Source: DASQFI01 sp035633215
GTDB taxonomy: Bacteria; Acidobacteriota; Vicinamibacteria; Vicinamibacterales; SCN-69-37
Assembly (NCBI GenBank): GCA_035633215.1
Contig: DASQFI010000064.1
Span: 1-64,000 of the forward strand
Length of the DNA stretch: 64,000 nucleotides
Direction of reading: 5' to 3'
Made by a program: the position numbers and the translations under genes. How positions within the stretch are numbered: position 1 is the first letter of the stretch; each line of letters starts with the position of its first letter. Shown here one piece after another: positions 40,350-49,315 of the stretch. The notes beneath the pieces were generated by a model, which saw only the letters and a program-made list of their open reading frames with translations, was not told the DNA's origin and did not search any database.

Positions 40350-41090
40350 ATGGCCTGGTGGAAACGGAGCTCGCAGACCTCGACGGACCAATCGCTGGCG
40401 GCCGGCATGCCGCTCATCCGGCTCGAAGGCATCACCCGCATCTTCGAGGGAGACGCCGAGGAGCCCGCCGTGGCGCTCCGTGACGTCACCCTGGACATCG
40501 ACCGAGGCGAATTCGTCTCGGTGTCCGGGCCCTCCGGGTGCGGAAAATCGACGTTCTTATCGATCCTGGCGCTCCTCGACACGCCCACCGCGGGCCGCTA
40601 CTGGTTGAGCGGCCGGCCGGTGGACAAGCTCACGCCAGGCGAGCGCGCCCGCACCCGCAACGTGGACGTCGGTCTCGTCTTTCAGAGCTTCAACCTGATC
40701 GGGGACCTCTCGGTGTTCGAAAACGTCGAATACCCACTGACCCTGCGGGGCGCGACCGTCGAGGAGCGTCGGGACCGTGTGATGGCCGCACTGGACCGTG
40801 TCGGTCTCACCGGGCGCGCCAGGCAGCGGCCGGGTCAGCTTTCAGGAGGTCACCAGCAACTCGTGGCGGTCGCGCGGGCGATCGCCGGTCAACCGCCGAT
40901 CGTGCTGGCCGACGAGCCGACGGGCAACCTGGATTCGGTCGCCGGCGAGGCGGTGATGAAGATGCTGACGGATCTTCACGCAGCCGGGTCCACGCTGTGC
41001 ATTGCCACGCACAATCCGCAGTACATCGAAATGGCCCATCGACACATCTATCTGTTCGACGGGCGGGTGGTTGAAAGGCCGGAGGAGTAA
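40350..41090 (+). CDS. ABC transporter ATP-binding protein (MacB/LolD type)
   Basis: 246 residues (the core starts at MPLIRLEGITRIFEGDAEEP, and an ATG at 40407 is an alternative start). Walker A GPSGCGKST, Q loop VFQSFNLIGDLSVFENVEYP, signature LSGGHQQLVAVARAI (Gln-Gln after GGH), Walker B IVLADEPTGNLD, H loop IATHNPQYIEMA. It belongs to the MacB/LolD/FtsE group that powers FtsX-type permeases. The nearest such permease is the orphan ADOP at 41959, 870 bases downstream on the same strand, so the two may cooperate although they are not in one tight operon. Confidence 0.92.
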   Translation: MAWWKRSSQTSTDQSLAAGMPLIRLEGITRIFEGDAEEPAVALRDVTLDIDRGEFVSVSGPSGCGKSTFLSILALLDTPTAGRYWLSGRPVDKLTPGERARTRNVDVGLVFQSFNLIGDLSVFENVEYPLTLRGATVEERRDRVMAALDRVGLTGRARQRPGQLSGGHQQLVAVARAIAGQPPIVLADEPTGNLDSVAGEAVMKMLTDLHAAGSTLCIATHNPQYIEMAHRHIYLFDGRVVERPEE

Positions 41091-41096
41091 AGAGCC

Positions 41097-41273
41097 TTAT
41101 GCCTTCTGACTTGTGCCGTATGCCTTGGCGGCCTTTTCGTCCCGCTCCTGTTGAGTCCTGAAGATGCTGCACCACGACTTGTGTTCGGCAACGGGCATGC
41201 CGCACTCGACGCAGATTCGGACCCGCTTGGTCGTTTTGTCCTTGCTGGAGAACAGCTTACGAAGAAAGTTCAT
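41097..41273 (-). CDS. Small zinc-ribbon-like protein
   Basis: 58 residues with GGAGA well placed before the ATG. A basic start (MNFLRKLFSSKDKTTKRVR) is followed by ICVECGMPVAEHKSWC, a CxxC plus later Cys (and His) that could hold zinc, and a helical tail (RTQQERDEKAAKAYG). No family recognised. It ends seven bases from the ABC ATPase stop (convergent) and is divergent from the dioxygenase-like gene across a palindrome. Confidence 0.6.
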   Translation of the reverse strand: MNFLRKLFSSKDKTTKRVRICVECGMPVAEHKSWCSIFRTQQERDEKAAKAYGTSQKA

Positions 41274-41290
41274 CGACAGGTCTCCCGGTG

Positions 41291-41337
41291 TAGTGTCCCG
41301 AATCAAAGGTTCGGCGAATCTTTGACTCGGGACACTA
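41291..41337. repeat. 47-bp palindrome with TA ends
   Basis: Arms of 23 bp (TAGTGTCCCGAATCAAAGG, TTCG and its complement) match at 21 of 23 positions around one central base. It lies between two divergent genes. The TA dinucleotides at both ends resemble a miniature Tc1/IS630-type element; it might equally be a regulatory dyad. Confidence 0.75.
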
Positions 41338-41390
41338 GGTCGATGAGACGTAATTCGACGCGATTTCGTTTGTTCGGGGTGGGAGGACTC

Positions 41391-41969
41391 ATGCATAACA
41401 AGCCGATGGGGTCGGGGCGGCGTCTTCTCCGGATCGGGTCGACCGCGATCACCTGGGCGCTCCTTGGGTGTTTCGCGCTCGCACAAACACCTCAACAGGC
41501 GCCCGCGGGCGCGCCCTCCACGGGCCGTCTCTCACCGGCTAACGAACCGGGCACGGCGCTGCACGTGAGCGGCGTGGTCGTCGATGCGGCTGGCGCGCCC
41601 GTTCCGGGTGCGTCGATTTATTCCTATCAGACCGACGCCGAGGGCTACTACGGGGTCAAGCCGGTCAGCGACAACCGGAACCCGCGCCTGAAGGTTTTTC
41701 TTCACTCGGGCGCGAAGGGCGAATGGTCGTTCGACACGATCAAGCCCGGCTCCTATCCCGGGAGCAGCGCGCCGGCGCACATTCACTTCGAGGTCGCCGC
41801 CCCGGGCTTCGCCGCGCGGTTTTTCGAAATCGTGTTCGAAGGCGACCCGTTCATCACCACGGACATGCGGAAGAACAACGCGTTCTCGGTGCGATCGATC
41901 GCAGCGGGCGGTCGCGTCACCGAACGTATCGTGCTCACCCGCCAAATCAATAGCTTCCATGCGAGATGA
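41391..41969 (+). CDS. Exported intradiol-dioxygenase-like protein
   Basis: 192 residues from the ATG at 41391 (GGGAGG just before it). Signal peptide with hydrophobic TAITWALLGCFALA, cleavage near AQTP. The rest follows the fold of protocatechuate dioxygenase: LHVSGVVVDAAGAPVPGASI, YSYQTDAEGYYG, FLHSGAKGEWSFDTIKPGSY, APAHIHFEVAAPGF, DPFITTD. Iron ligands in true enzymes are two Tyr and two His; here YYG, SYP and HIH positions are kept, so activity is possible. Its last 11 bases overlap the ADOP gene, implying coexpression. Confidence 0.75.
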   Translation: MHNKPMGSGRRLLRIGSTAITWALLGCFALAQTPQQAPAGAPSTGRLSPANEPGTALHVSGVVVDAAGAPVPGASIYSYQTDAEGYYGVKPVSDNRNPRLKVFLHSGAKGEWSFDTIKPGSYPGSSAPAHIHFEVAAPGFAARFFEIVFEGDPFITTDMRKNNAFSVRSIAAGGRVTERIVLTRQINSFHAR

Positions 41970-44391
41970 TCTGAAATCCGCGTTCCGCTCCCTGCGCTCG
42001 TCGAAGACGTTCACCGCGGTCGCGCTCATCGTCCTGACGCTGGGGATTGGGGCCAGCACGGCGGTGTTCTCCGTCGTGGACGCCGTCGTCCTGCGCGGGC
42101 TCCCGTTCGACGAGCACGACCGGCTGGTGGCCGTCGGCGAGCGCCGGCCGCCGAGCAGCAACCCCGACCCTACGCGCGATCCGCAGGCGGTCTCGAGCTC
42201 GTCGCCTCAGAACTACGTCGACTGGGCCGCGCAGCAGCAGGTCTTCGAGGCGATGGCCGCAATCGCCGGCGGCACCTTCACGTTGCGAGAGGCCGGCGCC
42301 GAACCCGAGGACCTTCGAGCGCAGCGTGTCACGGCCGATTTTTTCAAGGTCCTCCGCGTCCGGCCGGTCATCGGCCAGCCATTCACGGCCGACAACGAGG
42401 TTGACGGACGGCACCGCGTCGCCGTGCTCAGCGACGGGCTCTGGCGTCGACGTTTCGGCGGCACGCCCGACATCATCGGCAAGGCGATTCCGCTCGAAGG
42501 CGGCAGCTACGAAGTGGTCGGCGTCATGCCGTCCGATTTCGAGTATCCGATCGGCCCGGTACGCCCGACCGACCTCTGGGTGCCGTACGTCGTCCCTCAG
42601 GACGAGCGCATTCGCAACCAGGGAAGCCGCAGCATCTACCTGTCATCGATCGCGCGCCTCAGGCCTGGGGTGTCCCTCGAACAGGCGCAGGCTGACATGG
42701 ATCGCATTGCCTCGGCGCTCAGGACGACGCACCCGGTGTGGAACAAGGACAACCTGGCCGGCGTGCGACCGCTGCGCGACCACATTGTCGGAGCACGCAC
42801 CAAGTCCTGGATGCTGATGCTGCTCGGCGCCGTCGCGATCGTGCTCCTCATCGCATGCGCGAACGTTGCGAACCTGTTGCTTGCGCGCGCGAGCACGCGC
42901 GAGCGGGAGGTCGGTATCCGCGCGGCGCTCGGCGCCGGACGATGGCGGCTCGTGCGGCAGCTCCTCGTAGAGAGCCTGGTGCTCGCTCTCGTCGGAACGG
43001 TCCTGGCCACGGTCCTCGCGTGGTGGGCCATTCAGATTCTCAAGAACTCGATGCCCGACGGCGTGCCGCGCGTGACGACGATCGCGCTCGACCTGCGCGT
43101 CCTCGGCGCCGCGGCCGGCCTCTCGCTCCTCACGGGCCTGTTGTTCGGCATCGTCCCCGCGCTGCAGCTCTCGCGGCCGGACCTGACGATGGCGCTGAAG
43201 GAAGGCGCGCGCGGCACGAGCACCGGCGCCGGGCGGCAGCGCCTGCGCAGCATGCTGGTCGTGGCCGAAGTCGCGCTGGCCGTCGTGCTGCTCGTCGGCG
43301 CGTCGCTCTTCATCGGCAGCTTCATCACGCTCATGCACATCGATCCCGGGTTCGATCCGCACCACGTGCTCACGGTGCAGGTCTCCCCGCGCTTCGATCC
43401 TGGCACCCGCCCCGATCACGCGGAGTCCTTCGCGCAAATCGTGGACCGAGTCAGCCGCGCGCCGGGCGTCCTGCACGCGTCGATGATTTCGGGCGGCATC
43501 CCGCTGGGCGGCAGCATGAGCATCACGACGATGAAGGTGGCGGGCAAAGAGCCGCCGAAGGACAGCGGGGTCAGCATTCGGCGCGTGACGCCGGAGTATC
43601 ACAAAGCCCTGAAGATTCCGCTGAGGAGCGGACGTCTCTTCGAGGCCACGGATTCCAAGAACGCGCCTGCGGTCCTCATCATCAATGACTCAGCGGCGAA
43701 GAAATATTTCCCGGGCGAGAGCCCGCTCGGGCGCGTCGTCACCCTCGACGGGGAACGGACGATCGTCGGCGTCGTCGGCGACGTCCATCAAAGCAGCCTC
43801 GAGACCGATCCCCGTGACGAGGCGTACGCCCCCCTGGCCCAGGGTCGCGTGGTGTTTGGCGAGCTCGTGATTCGCACGAGCGGCGAACCCTATGACGTCG
43901 TGCCGGCGGTGAAGGCCGCGGTGCTCGGGGTGCTGCCTGACGTCCCGCTCCGCACGATTCGATCGATGGACGAGATCATCGGGCGCCGGGTCGCGCAGCG
44001 AAAGCTGAACATGCTGTTGCTCGGCCTGTTCGGTCTGCTCGGCCTCGTCATCTCGGCGGTGGGGATCTACGGGATCATGGCGTACATCGTTTCGCATCGC
44101 ACCCGCGAGATCGGCGTGCGCATGGCGCTCGGCGCGTCGCGGTCGAGCATGGTGCGGATGGTGCTCGTGAACGCCGGCATCATGACGGCGCTCGGTCTCG
44201 CGATCGGCGGCGCGGGCGCGTGGTGGCTGAGCGCCGCGGCCAAGACGTTCCTGTTCCGGCTCGAGTCGAACGATCCGCGCGCCTTCCTGGCCGCGCTCGC
44301 GGCGCTGGCGATTGCCGCGCTCGTGGCGAGCGCCGTGCCCGCCCGCCGGGCCGCCAGTGTCGATCCGATGATTGCGCTCAGGGCTGAGTGA
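41959..44391 (+). CDS. ABC transporter permease, ADOP type
   Basis: 810 residues, beginning MRDDLKSAFRSLRSSKTFTA and VALIVLTLGIGASTAVFSVV with no extra cytosolic domain. Periplasmic domain, FtsX helices (LLIACANVANLLLARASTRE, EVGIRAALGAGRWRL), a second half (MLVVAEVALAVVLLVGASLF; TREIGVRMALGASRSSM) and the tail VDPMIALRAE. It overlaps the dioxygenase-like gene by 11 bases and follows a MacB-type ATPase, unlike the PadR-linked copies. Complete. Confidence 0.9.
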   Translation: MRDDLKSAFRSLRSSKTFTAVALIVLTLGIGASTAVFSVVDAVVLRGLPFDEHDRLVAVGERRPPSSNPDPTRDPQAVSSSSPQNYVDWAAQQQVFEAMAAIAGGTFTLREAGAEPEDLRAQRVTADFFKVLRVRPVIGQPFTADNEVDGRHRVAVLSDGLWRRRFGGTPDIIGKAIPLEGGSYEVVGVMPSDFEYPIGPVRPTDLWVPYVVPQDERIRNQGSRSIYLSSIARLRPGVSLEQAQADMDRIASALRTTHPVWNKDNLAGVRPLRDHIVGARTKSWMLMLLGAVAIVLLIACANVANLLLARASTREREVGIRAALGAGRWRLVRQLLVESLVLALVGTVLATVLAWWAIQILKNSMPDGVPRVTTIALDLRVLGAAAGLSLLTGLLFGIVPALQLSRPDLTMALKEGARGTSTGAGRQRLRSMLVVAEVALAVVLLVGASLFIGSFITLMHIDPGFDPHHVLTVQVSPRFDPGTRPDHAESFAQIVDRVSRAPGVLHASMISGGIPLGGSMSITTMKVAGKEPPKDSGVSIRRVTPEYHKALKIPLRSGRLFEATDSKNAPAVLIINDSAAKKYFPGESPLGRVVTLDGERTIVGVVGDVHQSSLETDPRDEAYAPLAQGRVVFGELVIRTSGEPYDVVPAVKAAVLGVLPDVPLRTIRSMDEIIGRRVAQRKLNMLLLGLFGLLGLVISAVGIYGIMAYIVSHRTREIGVRMALGASRSSMVRMVLVNAGIMTALGLAIGGAGAWWLSAAAKTFLFRLESNDPRAFLAALAALAIAALVASAVPARRAASVDPMIALRAE

Positions 44392-44641
44392 GCTCCGCTA
44401 GCCGCCGATCGAGCTCGGCGATCGCGTCTTTGAGCGCGGCCCTGCGGCGCTCGTGCGTCGTCGCGGCGAGCTGACGCTCCAGCTCGACTCGCGCCAGCCT
44501 GAGCGACTCGACCTCGGCCCGTGGCGGCTTCAGTTCCCCTGCGTCGCGCGCCCGTCGTTCTTCCTTCGCTCGCTCGAGCTCTTCGCGCCGCTCCTGCAGA
44601 CGCGACTCGGTATCAATCAGACCTTCGCCAGCATCACCCAT
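44378..44641 (-). CDS. Small coiled-coil protein
   Basis: 87 residues from the ATG at 44641. Nearly all of it is a charged heptad-like helix (ESRLQERREELERAKEERRA, VESLRLARVELERQLAATTH, LKDAIAELDRRLAELTQP). The C-terminal codons overlap the convergent permease gene by 14 bases. No family or function recognised. Confidence 0.55.
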   Translation of the reverse strand: MGDAGEGLIDTESRLQERREELERAKEERRARDAGELKPPRAEVESLRLARVELERQLAATTHERRRAALKDAIAELDRRLAELTQP

Positions 44642-44786
44642 GGTTTCGTTCTCGCGTCGGGGAGGTGGACAAATAGTACACGACCGGACCGCCGGCTGAC
44701 CCATCGAATCTCATTCGATTTCAGCGTTTCCTCATCGAGGCCTCACGACTTGGCCACGCGCGCGCGCCTAGCCTGTTCGCAGGGTC

Positions 44787-46043
44787 ATGGACGCACGACG
44801 CGACACTTGCGGAAAACTCGCGGTGACCACCGCCGCGGTTCTGCTCGCCAGCGTCGCGACGGCACTTCTTGCGCGGGTGCCGCCGTCCCCGCCGCTTCAG
44901 GTCGATCGCGAAAAAGCCGCGGCGCTCCGAACGAGGGGGCTGAACCTTGGCTACAACCACGACTACGCCGACGCCTTCGCGACCTTCAAGGAAGCCATCG
45001 CCGCCGATCCGGAGAATCCGGCGGCGTATCGGCTGCTGGCGGCAAGCGCCTGGGTACGGCTGCTGTTCGAGCAAGGCGCAGTCACGGTCGAGGACTACCT
45101 CGGGCAAACGCGGGCCAGCCAGCCGGCACGCGTGAAGGGCGGTGAGCTCGACCACCTGTTTCACGACTACCTGAATCAGTCGATCGCGATTGCCGAGCAG
45201 CGGGTGCGCGAGCACCCGTCCGATGCCGACGCGCACTATCAGCTCGGCGCGGGCTACGCCTTCGTCGCGTCGTATACGGCGACCGTCGAGGGACGCGTCA
45301 TGGACAGTCTCAAATCGGCGCGCCGCGCCTACCGCGAGCACGAACGCACGCTCGAGCTCGATCCGTCGCGCAAGGACGCCGGCCTGGTCGTCGGGATGTA
45401 TCGCTACATCGTCGCGAACCTGTCGATGCCGCTGCGGCTCGGCGCGTATCTGGCCGGCTTCGGCGGCGACCGCGCCCGGGGCCTTCGCATGGTCGAGGAG
45501 GCCGCGCGGTACCCGAGCGACGCGCAGACCAACGCGATGTTCATGCTGGTTCTCTTCTACAACCGAGAAGGCCGGTTCGCCGATGCGCTGACGGTGATTG
45601 GGGACTTGCAGCGGCGCTACCCGCGGAATCGGCTGCTGTGGCTCGAAGCGGGCAACACGGCGCTGCGCGCCGGTCGCGCGGCTGAGGCCCGCATTTTCTT
45701 CGAAGACGGTCTGGGCCGGCTCGCGGCCGACACCCGGCCGCGGGCACCGGGCGAAGAGTCGCGGTGGCGATACGGCCACGGCGCTTCGCTGGTGGCACTT
45801 GGCGAGATCGCGCCCGCGCGCACAGAGCTCACTTCCGCGCTCGCGGCGGCGATTCGCGACGGGATCCGCGGCCGCATCCACAAAGAACTGGGCAAGCTGG
45901 CCGACCTCGAGGGCGACCGCGCTCGCGCCGTCGCGGCCTATCGCGAGGCGGATCGGCTCTGTCGATCGGACCGTGACGAGGCCTGCACGAGGGATATGAA
46001 AACGCTCATCAAGACCGGGTATCGCAGAGGAGTGGGGCGATGA
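44787..46043 (+). CDS. Exported TPR-repeat protein
   Basis: 418 residues with an N-terminal signal or anchor helix (LAVTTAAVLLASVATALLAR). TPR-like helix pairs follow: GYNHDYADAFATFKEAIAAD, HYQLGAGYAFVASYTATVEG, ARRAYREHERTLELDPSRKD, NREGRFADALTVIGDLQRRY, RWRYGHGASLVALGEIAPAR. The repeats would form a periplasmic scaffold. The stop overlaps the start of the di-haem cytochrome gene (ATGA), so the two are coupled and probably act together. Confidence 0.8.
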   Translation: MDARRDTCGKLAVTTAAVLLASVATALLARVPPSPPLQVDREKAAALRTRGLNLGYNHDYADAFATFKEAIAADPENPAAYRLLAASAWVRLLFEQGAVTVEDYLGQTRASQPARVKGGELDHLFHDYLNQSIAIAEQRVREHPSDADAHYQLGAGYAFVASYTATVEGRVMDSLKSARRAYREHERTLELDPSRKDAGLVVGMYRYIVANLSMPLRLGAYLAGFGGDRARGLRMVEEAARYPSDAQTNAMFMLVLFYNREGRFADALTVIGDLQRRYPRNRLLWLEAGNTALRAGRAAEARIFFEDGLGRLAADTRPRAPGEESRWRYGHGASLVALGEIAPARTELTSALAAAIRDGIRGRIHKELGKLADLEGDRARAVAAYREADRLCRSDRDEACTRDMKTLIKTGYRRGVGR

Positions 46044-47638
46044 CGACGAGGCCAAACAGGACTGCGGACCGGTTCGATCGCGCCGTCAGCTTGATCGTGT
46101 GGCTGCTGGCGCTGGCAGGTGTGCTTCTCTGCGCCTCGTTCTGGACACGCGCGTCGGTCGCGCCGATGACGCGCGACGCGCTCATCGGCAGCTTCGAGTC
46201 CGATCTGCGTCGTGTCGTCCTCGAATGGGATCCGTCCGACCCGCGGCCGGCGGCCGACCGGCGCCGCGCGTTGTTTGATTTCGTGTACCAGACCTACGAC
46301 GCGTCCGCGTGGATTCCGCAGTCCCTGTTCGACAGCAACCTCGTCACGCAGGCCGTGGTCGGCGACGTCGACACGATTGTCGGCGAGAAAGTTGGTCTGG
46401 TGCTGTGGCGGGACAACGCACGCGTGCCGGCGTTCGGCATGGCACCGAATGCCGAGTGGGTCGCGGCAGACGGCCCAACCCGACCGCCGGCGCGCGCGAC
46501 GGACGCCGCGTCGCTCAAATGGACCGTGAATTGCCTCGTCTGCCACACGGCCGAGATCGACGGGGTGGCGTACTTCGGCGCCGGCACGAAGACCTTCGAC
46601 GAGCTCTGGCTGGGCGAAGCGCTGAAGCGGCTGACGAGCGATCGGTGGCGGCGACTGCTGCCTCGCGGGTCGATCGACGAAGCGCTCGCGGCCGACGCGA
46701 ACCGGATTCTGAACAGCCACCACCACGATCGGATCGATTCGCTGACGCGCGCGCGATCGACCGCCTTCGCGGCGTCGCACGTCGAGCTCTACATGCGGTT
46801 GCACGACAGCACGATGCCACGCGTGGAAGACGTCGGTCGCGGCGACGTGAAGACGCCGCCGCTCTGGCACACCGCGGCCAAGATGACGGCCGGACGCTGG
46901 TACACCGACGGCAGCTTTCACGGGCCGTTCCCGCTGATGGCCTCGTCGATGGAGCTCGAAAAGGACCGGCCGTTCGACGCACTGATCGAGACCGTCGTGC
47001 CGGCGATCAAGGCGGAGTTCGAGTCAGTCGTCAGACATCTTCGGCCGCCGCGGTACCCCTACGAGATCGATGCCGCGCTTGCCGCGCGCGGCCGCGATCT
47101 GTTCTATTCGCAGGAGATCGGATGCTTTCGCTGTCACGGCGTGTACGACGGACGAGGCAACGTCCAGTGGCCGGGCGTACACACAGACGTCGGCACCGAT
47201 CGATCGCGAATCGACGTCGTGTCGGAACAATTCATCGCCGCGTTCAACAGCAGTCCGCTTGCGGGCGACGGCGCGCTTGTGAAGAGTCATGGGTACGCGG
47301 CCACGCCTCTCACTGGTGTGTGGGCGAACTTCCCGTATCTGCACAACGGCAGCGTTCCGACGCTGCACCATCTGCTCGGCCCGGCGTCCGAGCGGCCAGC
47401 GATCTTCGAAGTCATGGCGGCGCGCAGGCTCGATCGAATTCGCGTCGGTCAACCGCTGTTTGAGGATCAAAAGCACGGGAAGCTCAGCGAGAGCGAGCGG
47501 CTCCGCCGATTCGGCGCCGACCGCAACTGGTTCAATAGCTCGCGCCCAGGAAGCGCCAACACCGGGCACGATTTCTGGGCTCGGATCCGGACGGACGCGA
47601 ACCGACGCGCGCTGATCGAGTACTTGAAGACGGTGTGA
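46040..47638 (+). CDS. Di-haem c-type cytochrome (RoxA/di-haem peroxidase-like)
   Basis: 532 residues. N-terminal membrane anchor or signal (LIVWLLALAGVLLCASFWTR). Two haem c sites: CLVCH at residues 165-169 and CFRCH at 362-366, with the second domain in a peroxidase-like context (ALAARGRDLFYSQEIGCFRC, TPLTGVWANFPYLHNGSVPT, LHHLL). The spacing and the L-x-G-x-W-A-x-PYLHNGS stretch resemble RoxA-type rubber oxygenases and di-haem peroxidases; which activity it has cannot be told. Acts in the periplasm. Coupled to the TPR gene. Confidence 0.78.
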   Translation: MTTRPNRTADRFDRAVSLIVWLLALAGVLLCASFWTRASVAPMTRDALIGSFESDLRRVVLEWDPSDPRPAADRRRALFDFVYQTYDASAWIPQSLFDSNLVTQAVVGDVDTIVGEKVGLVLWRDNARVPAFGMAPNAEWVAADGPTRPPARATDAASLKWTVNCLVCHTAEIDGVAYFGAGTKTFDELWLGEALKRLTSDRWRRLLPRGSIDEALAADANRILNSHHHDRIDSLTRARSTAFAASHVELYMRLHDSTMPRVEDVGRGDVKTPPLWHTAAKMTAGRWYTDGSFHGPFPLMASSMELEKDRPFDALIETVVPAIKAEFESVVRHLRPPRYPYEIDAALAARGRDLFYSQEIGCFRCHGVYDGRGNVQWPGVHTDVGTDRSRIDVVSEQFIAAFNSSPLAGDGALVKSHGYAATPLTGVWANFPYLHNGSVPTLHHLLGPASERPAIFEVMAARRLDRIRVGQPLFEDQKHGKLSESERLRRFGADRNWFNSSRPGSANTGHDFWARIRTDANRRALIEYLKTV

Positions 47639-47639
47639 G

Positions 47640-47746
47640 TCATGGGGTCAGGTCTTGAATTGACAGATTTCCAGCCAGCAGCGAAGTTTGTAATACAAGA
47701 TTGAATTCCCTAGAGAAATCTTGCAATTCAAGACCTGACCCCATGA
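47640..47746. repeat. REP/REPIN-like palindromic element with perfect 23-bp arms
   Basis: Arms TCATGGGGTCAGGTCTTGA-ATTG and its exact complement at 47640-47662 and 47724-47746; a nested CAAGATT/AATCTTG hairpin lies in between. This GGGGTCAGGTCTTGAA motif is, from memory, a frequent intergenic repeat in many bacteria. The right arm supplies the ATG of the next gene. Confidence 0.8.
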
Positions 47747-48888
47747 CGCTTGTCATCGGTGCCGGACCGGCGGGTCTCGCCACCTCGCGGGAATTGACGC
47801 GAGCTGGCGTCGAGCACGTCGTCGTGGAGCGCGGCCCGCAGGTCGGCCAGACGTGGGCCGAGCTGTATGACAGCCTCGTACTGCACACGGCTCGCGCGCT
47901 TTCGGCGCTGCCCGGTCTCTCATTCCCGCCCGGAACGCCGCTGTTTCCGACGCGGGTGGCGTTCCTCGCGTATCTCCATCGGTACACAGACGCCTTCCGA
48001 CTTCCCGTCAAAGTAGGCACCGAGGTGGCGACCCTCCGGCGGGACGCCGGCGCGTGGCTGGCGCGGACGGTCTCAGGCGAAACAATCCGCGCCCAAACCG
48101 TCGTCGTCGCCACCGGCATCGTGGCGAATCCGTACGTCCCAGCCATACCACACCGGGACCGGTTCGGGGGCCGCGTGCTCCATAGCGCAGACTACCGGCG
48201 GCCCGACGGTTTCTCGAACCAACGCGTGCTGGTCGTCGGCGCGGGCAATTCGGCCGGCGAGATCGCCGTCGAGCTCGCTGCGGCCGGCGCCAGGGTGACG
48301 GTCGCCGTGCGCGCGGGCGCCACGGTGATGCCGCGTGACCTGGCCGGTATCCCGATCCAGTACCTCTCCGTCGTCGGGGGATACCTGCCCAAGGCTTCGC
48401 AGCGCGCTGTGATGTCCCTCCTGAGTGACCTTCAGAGAATCGTTCGCGGCCCCGCTGTGCTGCCCCCGTCGCCTCCGACCGATTGTTCGAAGGTGCCGCT
48501 GATTGGCTTCCACCTCGTCGACGCCATTCGAAGCCGCGCCATTCGAGTGCGGGGACCACTGAAGGAATTCACGCCGGAGGGGGTGAGATTCAGCGACGAC
48601 TCGATGGAGGGGTTCGACGTCGTCATTCTTGCGACCGGCTATCACGCGGCGCTGGGCATGCTGGACGGCGTCATTCGACTGGACGACTGTGGCTTCGCGC
48701 GGCGACGCGACCGGGTCGTGAGCCTGGATCAGCCTGACCTGTATTTCGTCGGCCACAACTACGACATTCGCGGCGGACTCTTCAATATCGGCCGCGATGC
48801 CCGGCGCGCGGCCTGCCGGATCACCGCACAGCAACGTGATACGTCCCGAACATCCACTGAAACAGCGCGACGAGCGAGTGAAAGATGA
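47743..48888 (+). CDS. FAD-dependent monooxygenase/oxidoreductase (flavin monooxygenase type)
   Basis: 381 residues, starting at the ATG in the REP arm because the dinucleotide fold begins at once (MTLVIGAGPAGLATSREL). FAD site GAGPAG, then VVERGPQVGQTWAELYDSLV, LVVGAGNSAGEIAVELAAAG (NADPH site GAGNSA), and VVILATGYHAALGM, the ATG-Y motif of flavin-containing monooxygenases and thioredoxin-reductase-like enzymes. Soluble. Substrate unknown. There is no Shine-Dalgarno outside the repeat, so expression may depend on read-through from upstream. The 3' end overlaps the next convergent gene by 68 bases. Confidence 0.82.
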   Translation: MTLVIGAGPAGLATSRELTRAGVEHVVVERGPQVGQTWAELYDSLVLHTARALSALPGLSFPPGTPLFPTRVAFLAYLHRYTDAFRLPVKVGTEVATLRRDAGAWLARTVSGETIRAQTVVVATGIVANPYVPAIPHRDRFGGRVLHSADYRRPDGFSNQRVLVVGAGNSAGEIAVELAAAGARVTVAVRAGATVMPRDLAGIPIQYLSVVGGYLPKASQRAVMSLLSDLQRIVRGPAVLPPSPPTDCSKVPLIGFHLVDAIRSRAIRVRGPLKEFTPEGVRFSDDSMEGFDVVILATGYHAALGMLDGVIRLDDCGFARRRDRVVSLDQPDLYFVGHNYDIRGGLFNIGRDARRAACRITAQQRDTSRTSTETARRASER

Positions 48889-49249
48889 TGGGAATCGTTC
48901 CCCCCAGCCAGCGCTGATCGGGACGGCGGGTCATTCTGATGACGTAGCGCACGACCATTGCGCCGAAGTAGAGATAGCTCCACCAGAGGGCTGCGCGACC
49001 GAGGTGCGGGTGCGGTTGCACCCAGTACCCCTCGCCTCGTGAGAAGTCCGTCGAAATCCAGACCATCAACGTCAGCACGACCGCCTGACCGGCCACGAGC
49101 GCCGGATACGGCAGGAGTCCGGACTGCCACTGCTCCATCGGCGGCAGCCAACGCGGCGCCCATCGCGCGACGATGAGCTGGCCGACGACGCGTCCGGCGA
49201 GCAGAATCGTCAGCACCCAGAGGTACGGGCTGAAGATCGCGGGGCTCAT
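48821..49249 (-). CDS. Four-helix membrane protein, uncharacterised
   Basis: 142 residues with four hydrophobic helices: YLWVLTILLAGRVVGQLIVA, LVAGQAVVLTLMVWISTDF, WWSYLYFGAMVVRYVIRM, GTIPIIFHSLVALFQWMFGT. The motif QW-x-SGLLPYP and GRVVGQL recall small conserved proteins with no function. Convergent with the flavoprotein gene (68-base overlap) and divergent from the FAD-linked oxidase gene, whose start is 67 bases away. Confidence 0.65.
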   Translation of the reverse strand: MSPAIFSPYLWVLTILLAGRVVGQLIVARWAPRWLPPMEQWQSGLLPYPALVAGQAVVLTLMVWISTDFSRGEGYWVQPHPHLGRAALWWSYLYFGAMVVRYVIRMTRRPDQRWLGGTIPIIFHSLVALFQWMFGTYHVAVR

Positions 49250-49315
49250 GATTTCTCAGCCTTTCTTCACCGCGCATCCGCCGTGTCCCGCCGGACAATC
49301 GTCGTCAGAGCGCAT

